21,045 nucleotides of DNA from Alectoria sarmentosa (lineage: Eukaryota; Ascomycota; Lecanoromycetes; Lecanorales; Parmeliaceae): NCBI GenBank assembly GCA_009733775.1, contig WOGZ01000464.1:1-21045 (forward strand), written 5' to 3'. Shown here in pieces: positions 11,102 to 19,329 of this stretch (position 1 is its first letter; each line of letters opens with the position of its first letter). Under the pieces are notes generated by a model. That model was not told where the DNA came from, searched no databases, and saw only the letters and a program-made list of their open reading frames with translations. A program made the translations under genes and the position numbers.

Positions 11102-11996
11102 TTACAACTAAATCACCTCACTCACTTTATTCGTATCAATTAACGAATTTAAAGAATCGTATTGATAGGGGCTTTATCAAGATATAAAAATTATTAAAAT
11201 ATCGTATCCCTAAATTAGACCACTTACGACAATTGAAATTCAAATAACTCGCATCGAGATAACGATTCGTCTCGTTAACAATAACGAGTATAAAAAAGAT
11301 ATTAAAACATTCGTTTGATTAGCGAATCGAAAAAAATAATCACACATCACTTTTATATAACTCAAATTAAAACAACATCGACCATATCGTTCGAAAAACC
11401 ACTATCAAAAATACTCAAATCTTTCACGACATCATCATCGAATAAAAAATCACGATTTTATAACCTTTCAAAGTTTTTTTTCTCCACTCCGCATTATCAA
11501 GTTTTCTCATACGAAATCGACGACGACATAACAAATACCTTTTGCATAAATAACGGAATTGAAAAGACGTTATTCAATTAACACACTATTTTCACGAAAA
11601 TTTAATAAATGAACAAACGACTGAATAATATTCTTTGTTGTTTTTTATATGCTAAATTCAAATTTCTTTATCACACGAAAATCATTAAACATTTTAAATG
11701 GGAAATGTTAACACTCTTCTTTGTCACAATACTTTTTAACATTACATTTTTTGAAATATTTAAACCTCTCTTCTTTTTCTTCTCTTTTGTTTTCTTTTTT
11801 ATTAATAATCTTTATCGAAATAAAAAAAAAAAATCACATTTAAGGTCTTTTGAACAAAATCAATAAACGTCGTATCTCAATCATATCTGAAAATCTCAAA
11901 AACCTCTCTCAACATTATAAATTAGATTTATAATACATCTCTATCAATAAGCAACTACTACATTAAACGAAAATTACATTTACGAAATTTTTTGAT
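11102..11996 (+). other. Leader of the level 3 element
   Basis: About 0.9 kb lies between the 5' LTR and the first ATG that leads into gag. Two open stretches (about 11315-11581 and 11609-11866) have no recognisable domain; the first has no ATG start. The C content is far higher than the G content, with G almost only in CG. The homologous sequence of the outer copy lies at about 20450-21045 on the minus strand, so this is a genuine part of the family. It may be an untranslated leader or a decayed gag amino end. Confidence 0.5.
11104..11113 (+). other. Candidate primer-binding site of self-priming type
   Basis: The bases after the 5' LTR do not begin with the TGG expected of a tRNA-type primer site. 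Two bases in, ACAACTAAAT is complementary to ACTTAGTTGT inside the 3' LTR (17942-17951) with one mismatch, which a G-to-A RIP change would explain. The pairing partner lies about 37 bases after the TATA-like box, where the transcript 5' end would be. This is the arrangement of Tf1-like self-priming retrotransposons. Confidence 0.5.
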
Positions 11997-13103
11997 ATGC
12001 TAAATCAACTTCATTTTAAACGAAACGACTTTCGCGAATTTTCATTTCGTTTTCATAAGACTATTATCGACAAAGACGAGATTATAAATTCTTTATATCA
12101 ATCAAAACAAATGATTTAACAATCGAATAACATCGTTTATAATTAACAAAAACAAGTGACATAATTACAACGAAAAATCAATACAATAAAACTTTAATTA
12201 TTGAAAAAAGATTCAAAGAAGGATTCAAAAAATGAACTTTTTTATAATAAATTTAAAAATCGACCTATATCGAAAAAAGATAAGTTTTTTAAATTATTTA
12301 ATTTTTCTATCTTTACGAATAAAAAGAGTTTTACATAAAACGACTGATCTTTCAAAATAAATTATAAACTTATTATTAATCATAATTAATATTTTATTGC
12401 TAAATTCAAGCTAATCTATATTATTTTTAAATTAAAAGAAAAAACTTCAAAATAGATCATGAGACGTCGATTGAGAAACTATTCAAATTTATATCAATTT
12501 TACAAAAAAATAATGAATGATTTGATCGACATTTATGAGGATTCTGATCGATAAAATAATGCTAAACGATAATATAACTTTCTTTAATAAGATATTATAT
12601 TTTTTATAAAATTTTACGTCGACTTCATTCGACTTGATCAGGCTATCGATAAAGATAAAGATAATATGATACGACACTTACGTTTAAAGATCCGTGAAGG
12701 TTTACGAAAGAATTAAGACGCATATGAAGATTTCAACGAATTAACATTTATTAAAAAATATTTATGAAAATTAAACAACATTCAACGTGTTAAATATGAA
12801 AAAAAGTTTAAAACATTCACATTTAAGACTACATTTTCAGCAAAAAAATCAATTATTTTAACAACGAAAACTACTCGCATCATAACAATATTTATAAAAC
12901 CTATTATATCGATCTCATCTATTAAAATTAAAGTCGAAATCGATATTAAAAAGTTTATATATTATAATTACAATTAAGTTGAACACATTAAGCGTGATTA
13001 CCCTCAATCGAATAAGAAAATTACTCGAATATATGCTATAAAAATGAATAATGACGACGACGATAACCTAAAAAACTCTTCGAATGACTCGGGAAAAGAT
13101 TAA
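11997..13103 (+). pseudogene. gag: gag (coiled coil, capsid-like core, CCHC knuckle), broken
   Basis: Gag forms the virus-like particle and binds element RNA. The chosen start is ATG at 11997, which opens forty codons before the first stop at 12117. About 12060-12200 is charged and heptad-like, as in the coiled coils of fungal gag proteins. About 12290-12820 matches the Ty3/gypsy capsid-like core: spaced aromatic positions, then an IYEDSDR-like segment near 12530, then an RLDQAI-like segment near 12640. A zinc knuckle of CX2CX4HX4C spacing lies at 12960-13001; its His is kept at 12984, but all three Cys positions are Tyr codons (12960, 12969, 12999), the product of G-to-A change. About fifteen in-frame stops break the frame, most at positions that suit Gln, Arg or Trp. 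The frame closes at 13101 after an acidic stretch. The family call is firm; the exact start is less so. Confidence 0.75.
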
Positions 13104-13189
13104 TCTCTTTCAAAATCACGATAAAAGATAATACGAACGTGTGTTTAACGAATACTTCAAATGATTTCTTAACACGACGTTTCTTTCGA

Positions 13190-13520
13190 ATGACAATTAC
13201 GTTATTATCATAAAATCGATAAATAACATTTACGAATTCTTTTATAAATTGCGGATGCACTAAAACTTATATCGTTATCAATGAAATCATTATATTTGAG
13301 GTATATAAACGCTTATAAATCGAATCTTATTCTTTTTTTAAATCAAAATCATTATGAGACTATAATGAGCGATTATTTAAACAATCTATCACTCATTGCC
13401 TTTTATTTACTTTGAATATACATGATTATAAAAAAAGATCTTACCCTATTCTTATCGCTTCGTTAAAACAATACGATTTAATTTTCGAAAAATTATAAAT
13501 GAATAAGCATAAGATAATAC
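13190..13520 (+). pseudogene. pol: Retropepsin-like protease region of pol, broken
   Basis: The aspartic protease cuts the Gag-Pol polyprotein. The carboxyl end is clear: codons from about 13442 read YPILIASLKQYDLIFEKL, then a TAA (13496) where the family has Trp, then MNKHKIILDILKDKILF. That is the conserved end of the chromovirus protease (YDxILGKPWMxKHxxxLD). The active-site end is poorly preserved. A segment near 13201-13260 looks like the strand after the catalytic DSG/DTG loop, but the loop cannot be recognised and the reading frame seems to change between 13260 and 13400. Gag is in frame 0 and pol from here on is in frame 2 (codon starts modulo 3), which would suit a -1 shift or an indel. 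Confidence 0.6.
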
Positions 13521-14143
13521 TCGATATATTAAAAGATAAAATATTGTTTATATTTAAACGATATGAACATGACGACAATAAGGCATTAACATTTAAAAAT
13601 CTATCGTTTTTATTAAAAACATCATCTATTGTCATTACACGATCTCTTAAATCTATTATTAAAAATGAATCAAATGGAAATAACTTTGATATAAATCATT
13701 TCAAAAACATCTCAAATAAGAAAAGGTCGACATCAACACCTAAAACATTCAAAAAAAAGATGATTAAAGAGTTTGATCTCATCGATATTGCTGAAATTGA
13801 CGCATCGATTTATTATCATTTAATTCGAAACAAAAAAAACAAGCTCTTTTCTTTAATAATGAATGAGATTTACGATATCTTCAATAAATCTTTCGAGATT
13901 ATATCACAATTGCAACGAGATAATCGAATATCAATCAATAAATCATATTTATGCGGCTTCGAAATCAAATATAAAAGATGTTATGAATTATATATATCGA
14001 AAGACGCTTAAATCAATAATGTTAAGACTCTCACTTTTTAAAAGGTTTTTAATAAACTCTTTATAAATTATTATGATTACGCAAATGTTTTTGATAAATC
14101 ATAAGCGAACATATTATTTTCACATCATTTTTATAATCACAAA
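13521..14143 (+). pseudogene. pol: pol linker between protease and RT
   Basis: This stretch continues the pol frame of the protease end and runs open to a stop at 14009. It contains a segment near 13785-13880 (IDASIYYHLIRNKKNKLFSL) that matches the conserved linker of fungal chromoviruses, where Ala/Phe-rich helices precede a phenylalanine-rich strand. After 14011 the frame continues with YYDYANVFDKS (about 14072-14104), the usual run-up to the RT domain. The equivalent point of the outer copy (near 14030) is where level 2 inserted. Confidence 0.75.
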
Positions 14144-14960
14144 TTGGAATTCGCTAAAGGAGTAAACAAAAATGTATTATCTAAAAATCGAATTTATTCA
14201 TTATCAAGTCACAAATTCGAACAAATCAAGAAGTATCTGAACGAACATTTAAAAAAAGGATTTATCGTATTTAATTATGCTTCATTCGCCTCATCTATTC
14301 TATTTATTAAAAAACCAAATGAAGATTTACGATTTTATGTGAACTATCGAAAGCTAAACGCTATCATCAAAAGAAATCGATATTTTATTTCATTAATAAA
14401 TGAGGTTTTAATAAAAATATAAGGCTACAAATATCTTACACGACTTGACATTATCGCTGCTTTTAATAAACTTCGAATGCATTTCGATAACGAGGACTTT
14501 ATTACATTTATTACATTTTTTGAAATATACAAATATCGAATATTTTCATTTGAACTGATAAATGGCTCTGCTATCTATCAGCAATATATGAACGACATTT
14601 TCTTCGAATATTTAAATAACTTTTATCAAACATATTTAAACGATATTCTTATTTACAACAAAATCAAAAAAAAACACGTTCAATATATTCGATTAATTTT
14701 TTAAAAACTATGAAAGATCGATCTATAGATGAATATTCTCAAATGCGAATTTCATATATAAGAGATCAAATTTCTAAACCTTCTCGTATCTATCGATAAA
14801 TTATAAATGAATTCGATTAAAATATAAATCGTCGTCGATTAAACACAATCTACGAATTTAAAGCAAATATAAGCCTTTATCAACTTTTATAATTTTTATA
14901 AAAAATTCATAAAAGACTTCTCGAAAATAATTAAATCGATGATTCGTCTGATAAAAAAAG
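14144..14960 (+). pseudogene. pol: Reverse transcriptase domain, catalytic site mutated
   Basis: RT copies element RNA into cDNA. Visible in order: LKKGFIVFNYASFASSILFI (fingers), LRFYVNYRKLNAIIKRNRY, a TAA at 14420, then YLTRLDIIAAFNKLRMH (motif A, Asp kept), the segment YRIFSFELINGSAIYQQYMN, and YLNDILIY. The second-last residue of the YxDD box is Asn (AAC at 14639-14641) in place of Asp, a G-to-A change that removes a metal-binding residue. The thumb region after 14704 (KCEF, then FINFYNFYKKFIKDFSKI near 14890) holds many stops. No ATG opens this part, because it is internal to pol. Family identity is certain from the motif order. Confidence 0.92.
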
Positions 14961-15039
14961 ATGTCATTTATGAATGATCACTCGCCTATCAAAAAACCTT
15001 TATTCAATTGAAAATCAACGTTATATGAACTTCTACTTT

Positions 15040-15450
15040 ACGGCATTTCGATAAATTCAAAAAAACAATTCTGAAAATGAACTTTTTCGATTATGTCAAC
15101 GGGGGAATACTATCACAATATGATAATGAAAAAATATTATATTCAATGACCTTCTATAGCAAAAACCTGACTTCAATCAAATACAATTACTAAATCTACG
15201 ATAAGGAACTACTCGCCATCATTCGATATCTAAAACATTAACGACCCGAATTGAAATGTATCGACATTTCGATCAAGATATTTATAAATCACAAAGATCT
15301 TATATACTTTGCTGAAGGACGTGACTTGAATCATTATCAAATTAAATATCTCGATATGTTGTTCGAGTATAACATTAAAATCATCTATCATTCGAGATCA
15401 CAAAACCTTAAGGTTGATGCCCTCACTCGAATGATTGAATATAAATCTAT
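15040..15450 (+). pseudogene. pol: RNase H domain, catalytic residues mutated
   Basis: RNase H removes the RNA strand after reverse transcription. The frame shows MNFFDYVNGGILSQYD (from 15077), FYSKNL, then after a stop YDKELLAIIRYLKH, INHKDL and HSRSQNLKVDALTR. These are the blocks of Ty3/gypsy RNase H (TDAS..GGVLSQ, DKELLAI, TDHKNL, N.KADALSR). Two conserved Asp codons are now Asn (AAC at 15080-15082 and AAT at 15287-15289). The Glu of DKELLA and the last Asp survive. Stops lie where Glu/Gln or Trp codons are expected. Confidence 0.88.
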
Positions 15451-15499
15451 CGACCTTACGGATGAACGGCTTAAACAACAACATCAAATCATCCTTACA

Positions 15500-16560
15500 T
15501 CGAATCATTTAAATCTCGATAATATCGAATTCGAGGTTAATGTTATCAATGATCTCCTTTATCATAAAGTGTTCGAAACGAATAAAGTCGATAACGAATA
15601 TAACGAAATACGCGAGACAATTATTGATGATAAAGAGAAATTAAGAGGTATCACACTCAATAAATGCGTTATCACGAACGATATTCTTTATCACAAAGAT
15701 CGCTTATGAATACCTAAGTTTATGTACACGATTATTATTCAAGAAATACACAACCAGCCTACATATGACCATTCAGAAATCGCCCATATATATGAACTAC
15801 TCAAACGAGAATATTATTGAAGGGGTATGAGGACAACAATCGTTACATATGTCAACAATTGCTACATTTGCAGGAGAATCAAAGCTCTCAGACATCGTGA
15901 ACATGATCTATTACAATCACTCCCAATTTCACAAAAACGCTAACAAGACATTTTTATGAACTTCATCGTCGATTTATTATTATCAGAAGGTCATAACGTC
16001 ATATGGGTCGTAATTGATCGTTTAATTAAGGAGCGTTACTACGTATTATGCACGACGGAAGATGATGGCACATTTGTTGAGAGCATTGTTGAAATGCTCA
16101 TTAACGAAGTCTTTCGTATATACGAATTATCAACATTAATAATGTTCGATCGAGGCTCACAATTTGTTGCTATAATATGAAAATCTTTTTGCAAAAGGCT
16201 CGATATTCAAGTTAAGTTATCTACGATCTTTCACCCTGAAATAAATGAATAAACGAAACGAAACAATCAAGACTTGAAACGTTATTTGCGTATTTATTGT
16301 AATCATATGCAAAACGATTGAGTCAAGTGAATATTCATGACCGAATTTGCGAACAACAATAGTGTTTTAACCTTTACGGGTGTGTCGCCCTTTTATGCAA
16401 ATAAAGGTTTTCATTCTCGTATAAACTTTAACTTTAATATTATTGATTACGCTATCACTCGAAAACGTCTTGATGCTGCAAAAACAAAAGATATTATCGA
16501 CCACATGCAAAACGTTCTCGTTTGCATACGCGACAACTTGAACAAAGCATAATTTGCGAT
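15500..16560 (+). pseudogene. pol: Integrase zinc-binding and catalytic core domains, broken
   Basis: Integrase inserts the cDNA into the genome. The HHCC zinc domain is intact in its ligands: His at 15749 and 15770, Cys at 15860 and 15869 (IHNQPTYDH ... CYIC). The catalytic core follows: MNFIVDLLLSEGHNVIWVVI from 15956, TLIMFDRGSQF near 16136, and FHPEINE then stop then TKRNNQDLKRYLRIYCNHMQ near 16232. Of the DDE triad, the first Asp is Asn (AAC at 15959-15961), the second Asp is kept (16148), and the Glu is Lys (AAA at 16256-16258). Stops at 15707, 16178 and 16250 split the frame. The segment 15251-15709 links RNase H to integrase. Confidence 0.9.
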
Positions 16561-16591
16561 GATCGAATAGATTAATCGTTATAAGAAAGAT

Positions 16592-16858
16592 ATGACGTTT
16601 AAGAAAAGCGATCTCGTCTTTCTTAACAACAAGAACATCATTATTAATAAATCATCTAAGAAATTGAACGATAAAATGTTCGGCCCATTTAAAGTTATAT
16701 CCATTATCGATTTTTTCTACAAATTGAAATTACTTAAGATCATAAAGATTTATAACGTCTTTCATCTTAAACTCTTAAATCTCATCATCATTAATTCATT
16801 GTCTGATCAAAAGAACTCATTTCTTAAAATTATCATCGTCAAAGATAAAAAAAAATGA
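16592..16858 (+). pseudogene. pol: Integrase GPY/F module
   Basis: The frame contains FGPFKVISIIDFFYKLKL followed by KIYNVFHLKLL. This is the GPY/F module near the carboxyl end of chromovirus integrases (GPFxVLxxxGxxAYxLxLP..KIHxVFHVSLL). It runs into the chromodomain through a TGA at 16856. The module contributes to integrase multimerisation and DNA binding. The outer copy has the homologous stretch at about 504-765 on the minus strand. Confidence 0.88.
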
Positions 16859-17032
16859 ATAATTGAAGACATATTAAACTCAAAGAGATTATGAAATCGT
16901 TTTAAATATAAGGTTAAATAAAAAGACGTCGACAAAGATCTCAATTGATATAATATTAACGAAGGTGAATTCGACAATACAAAGAACGTAATGAAAGACT
17001 TTTATAAGAAATATTCGAACAAATCAAGATAA
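16859..17032 (+). pseudogene. pol: C-terminal chromodomain of pol, interrupted
   Basis: Read in the pol frame, the codons give IIEDILNSKR, FKYKVK, and, near the end, NVMKDFYKKYSNKSR before a TAA at 17030. This matches the chromodomain pattern (VExIL..R......YLVKWKGY....TWE...NL.....L...F). Internal stops lie at 16892, 16919 and 16946; the last two fall where the two conserved Trp residues of the aromatic cage region are expected. Chromodomains of fungal chromoviruses such as MAGGY bind methylated histone H3 and steer integration to heterochromatin. That would fit an element nested inside older repeats. Confidence 0.8.
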
Positions 17033-17778
17033 GAAGATTAAACATTATTCGATTAAATTAGCGACTAATTTATAAAAAGATCTCATCATTTATTCTTTCT
17101 CTTTTTTCTTTCTTTCTCACAATCGTCGTTGTTACAACGAGCGACGGCGACTATATGTAGCTTTCGATTATTGTGCATACATCTTCACGTCATTTTTTCA
17201 ACGGCAAAATCGATCGATGTCGATGACGACGACGTGTTAATTCAAGGCCCAAACGAACACGCGGCCCTCGTTACCCACATTATGAACATCTTTTGAAGCC
17301 CCTTAACGTAGTTCTAAAACCTCGCTATCGCCATTGTTAACCTCATTCGATATCACATATATGATAATTCATAAAAAAAGATTACTCAAGGCATCATCAA
17401 AACACATATGAATTTCAGATAAGATTTAGCGCTTGCGGCTCGGTTCGGTTCGGAAGACCTCGTTCAATCATATCGTTTAATTTTTACGATTTTTTCTCCG
17501 CCCGAAATATGAAATATCAAATGACATTGAACATTCAAATGCTTCGACGACGATCATGACGTCAATTCTTCACCAAATCACGTCATTTTTGAATGCCTGG
17601 AACGACAAAACACCATAACATCGACGGTGCTATAAACGAACTCCTCACGACATGTTGTTGTTGTTACTATCGCCAACTTTCTCCAATTGAAAATGGTTAT
17701 CAATTAGATGTTTCGGAGACACAAGACAAGTCATAAACACGCTTCTCCGGTCTCTACAGCGTTGAAACATCGCTTTTT
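17033..17778 (+). other. 3' non-coding part of the level 3 element, GC-richer
   Basis: No coding frame is visible. Base composition rises clearly from about 17130 compared with everything upstream. A near-palindrome GTCGTTGT-T-ACAACGA lies at about 17124-17140, and a short CGGTT-type tandem at about 17431-17450. The stretch 17130-17455 has no counterpart in the outer copy, whose sequence jumps from the equivalent of 17130 to that of 17455. A (TTG)4 run lies at about 17653-17665, where the outer copy has a long AAT microsatellite. Confidence 0.6.
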
Positions 17779-17793
17779 GAAAAGGGGGGATAG
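17779..17793 (+). other. Polypurine tract of the level 3 element
   Basis: GAAAAGGGGGGA followed by TAG directly precedes the 3' LTR. A purine run here primes plus-strand DNA synthesis in LTR retrotransposons. The run of six G is unmutated, in line with the sparing of the 3' end. Confidence 0.85.
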
Positions 17794-17997
17794 TGTTACG
17801 AGCGTACCCTACATCCTTAGTAAGACTGACTTCCCTTTAACACCACATTCCTTTGACACTACCCGATTGGGCTTAGCGTGACTTGACAGAGGCATCTGTT
17901 TTCATATAAATGCCTCCTTTCTATGTACATACTTCCTCCCCACTTAGTTGTCTTATTCAATACACTCATATAACATGACTCTATGCTGATTCTGACA
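17794..17997 (+). repeat. 3' LTR of the level 3 chromovirus
   Basis: It starts TGTTACGAGCG and ends GATTCTGACA. It keeps many C and G bases that are T and A in the 5' LTR, so it is close to the unmutated sequence. It follows a purine tract directly and is followed directly by the GTGCG target duplication. Confidence 0.95.
17905..17910 (+). promoter_or_regulatory. TATA-like box in the LTR
   Basis: TATAAA occurs inside CATATAAATGCC. The same hexamer is kept at 11009-11014 in the mutated 5' LTR. It lies about 37 bases before ACTTAGTTGT (17942-17951), a plausible transcript start that also pairs with the primer-binding site. Function is inferred from position only. Confidence 0.5.
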
Positions 17998-18002
17998 GTG
18001 CG
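17998..18002. other. Right target-site duplication (GTGCG)
   Basis: This is the exact partner of 10893-10897. Base composition changes sharply here, from the GC-richer 3' LTR to very AT-rich level 2 sequence. Before insertion, position 10892 was joined to 17998. Confidence 0.93.
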
Positions 18003-18194
18003 AGAATAAATCGTGTGTAAAAAGCGAAATATCGAAATTTTTAAACGATTTTAAGTGATTTAATATTCATCTTTTATAATAACTAAATTTCGTTATTTAA
18101 AATGCGATTAATTATAAAATTATTATATTCGTTTATTAAATCGTATACGTTTCTCTTTATTAAAAAAGAGAAATACGAAAAAAGCTTATTATAT
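18003..18194 (+). other. Level 2 3' end with purine-rich tract
   Basis: AT-rich sequence without a frame. An inverted repeat TTTCTCTTT / AAAGAGAAA lies at about 18151-18177. The purine-rich run AAAAAAGAGAAATACGAAAA before the right terminal repeat could be a decayed polypurine tract. Confidence 0.4.
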
Positions 18195-18359
18195 TATTAA
18201 AATTAATATAAAATATAAAATTATATAAATGTATATAACGAAAATAATAAGTTTAAAAAGCTAGATATAAAAAAAAGATTTATATATAAGTTTTTAAATT
18301 ACGTTAAAGTCGATAAAGTCGATAAAGTTAATAAAGTTAAATAAAATACGCTCGTAATA
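18195..18359 (+). repeat. Right terminal repeat of level 2
   Basis: This is the partner of 3359-3506. Near 18306-18340 it has a short tandem of CGATAAAGT/TAATAAAGT units where the left copy has one. It is preceded by a purine-rich stretch and followed at once by level 1 sequence. Confidence 0.75.
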
Positions 18360-18369
18360 GTAAATCAAA

Positions 18370-18960
18370 ATTTTAATATTATTAATTTAAATAATTTTTG
18401 AAATGTAAAATTTATAACATTTTTAATATTTTCGTTTAAATTTATACGAATATAATTTGTTAATTAATAAACGATTATTTTTTTGTGATTATAATATTAT
18501 ATCGAAAAATTTATTCATAATATCGTAAATCTTATTTATCGTTTAAAAATAATTGTTTTCTTTATTTTAAATCAAATAATAATAAGTCGATATATTAATT
18601 TCAAGTTTGTTAATAAAATTAAGTTTTTAAATCATCTTTTTTTAAAATGCTTTAAGTGTTAATATTCATTTTTTTTATTTGAAGTGTTTTTTAAAAACTT
18701 AATATCGAAATCGTTTTCATTTGATTCATTTTTAATAATAAATTTGAAAAAACGTATACGAATAACAATTAAAATAGTTAATAAAAATGAGAACTTCTTT
18801 AATAACGATATTTTATTATTATTATATTTACATTATTTAAAAATAAATAATATTTTATTTTTTAATATATTAAAAACGATTTTATATTTATTTTTTAAAA
18901 CTTTTCGAGAATTGAATCGTGTTGTTTTAATTTAATAATTAAGATAAAATATTAATTTTT
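18370..18960 (-). pseudogene. pol: Protease end and pol linker remnant of level 1
   Basis: This is the antisense counterpart of 13440-14025. The DNA match is clear at about 18480-18660 and 18700-18760. A long open stretch on the plus strand here (18684-18935) is antisense to this relic and is not a gene. Confidence 0.75.
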
Positions 18961-19329
18961 TTATTATTAAACACGTTTAATATAAGCAATAAACAATAAA
19001 TTATTAATAAATTATTAATTATTTATTATGTTCTCGTAAATATTTAAATTTAACAAAAAAATAAATCTCGATTTATAAACGTTTTCGTATTTCGAAAATG
19101 ATAATTTCATTAATAACGATATAAGTTTTTATACATTTACAATTTATAAAAGAATTCGTAAACGATATTTATTTATTTTATAATAATAATATAATTATTA
19201 TTTAAAAGAATCGACGTGTTAAAAAATCGTTTAAAATATTCGTAAAACACACTTTATTGTTATCTTTTATCGTGATTTTAATAAAAATATTTTTTTCTCG
19301 AATCGAAAAAAGAATTATCATCGATGTTT

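Larger units (their letters stand above)
10898..17997 (+). mobile_element. Level 3: full-length Ty3/gypsy chromovirus, RIP-inactivated
   Basis: This is a complete LTR retrotransposon of about 7.1 kb. It has two aligned 204-bp LTRs that begin TGTTA and end TGACA, an identical GTGCG duplication on both outer sides, a polypurine tract before the 3' LTR, and domains in the order gag, protease, RT, RNase H, integrase, chromodomain. That order and the chromodomain define the chromovirus branch of Ty3/gypsy (Metaviridae). Gag carries about fifteen in-frame stops and pol is also broken many times, so no active protein can be made. The pattern (Trp codons to TGA or TAA, Gln to TAA, Asp to Asn, Cys to Tyr) is that of C-to-T and G-to-A mutation. 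The same family lies inverted on both outer sides of the window. Confidence 0.93.
3359..18359 (+). mobile_element. Level 2: older LTR-type element, split by level 3
   Basis: The direct repeats at 3359-3506 and 18195-18359 bound a block that exactly separates the two halves of the level 1 copy. Without the 7.1 kb level 3 insertion and one copy of its duplication, it is about 7.9 kb long. The left repeat starts TGTTAAAATT and the right one TATTAAAATT (TG to TA). Candidate target duplications are GTGAA (3354-3358) and GTAAA (18360-18364), differing by one G-to-A. The right boundary is uncertain by a few bases. Orientation is inferred as plus from the purine-rich tract before the right repeat and from a gag-like trace near 3720. 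Most of the interior is unrecognisable. Confidence 0.65.

Noticed and set aside
11315..11866. Two open frames in the leader as separate genes
   Set aside because: The first starts at TTG, not a usual start in fungi. Neither has a recognisable domain, and both lie inside the retrotransposon before gag, so they are described as part of the leader.
13036..13260. Minus-strand open frame of 74 codons opposite the protease region
   Set aside because: It is antisense to the colinear pol of level 3 and shows no domain. Loss of G on the plus strand removes stops on the other strand. The same holds for 12489-12677 and 13441-13635 (minus) and 13863-14066 (plus, other frame).
17653..17665. Short TTG repeat as a functional motif
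   Set aside because: Four units can occur by chance. It matters only as the likely precursor of the AAT tract in the outer copy.
18684..18935. Plus-strand open frame of 83 codons
   Set aside because: It is antisense to the pol linker of the level 1 copy and consists mainly of Phe, Leu, Ile, Asn and Lys, as expected of open AT-rich DNA.
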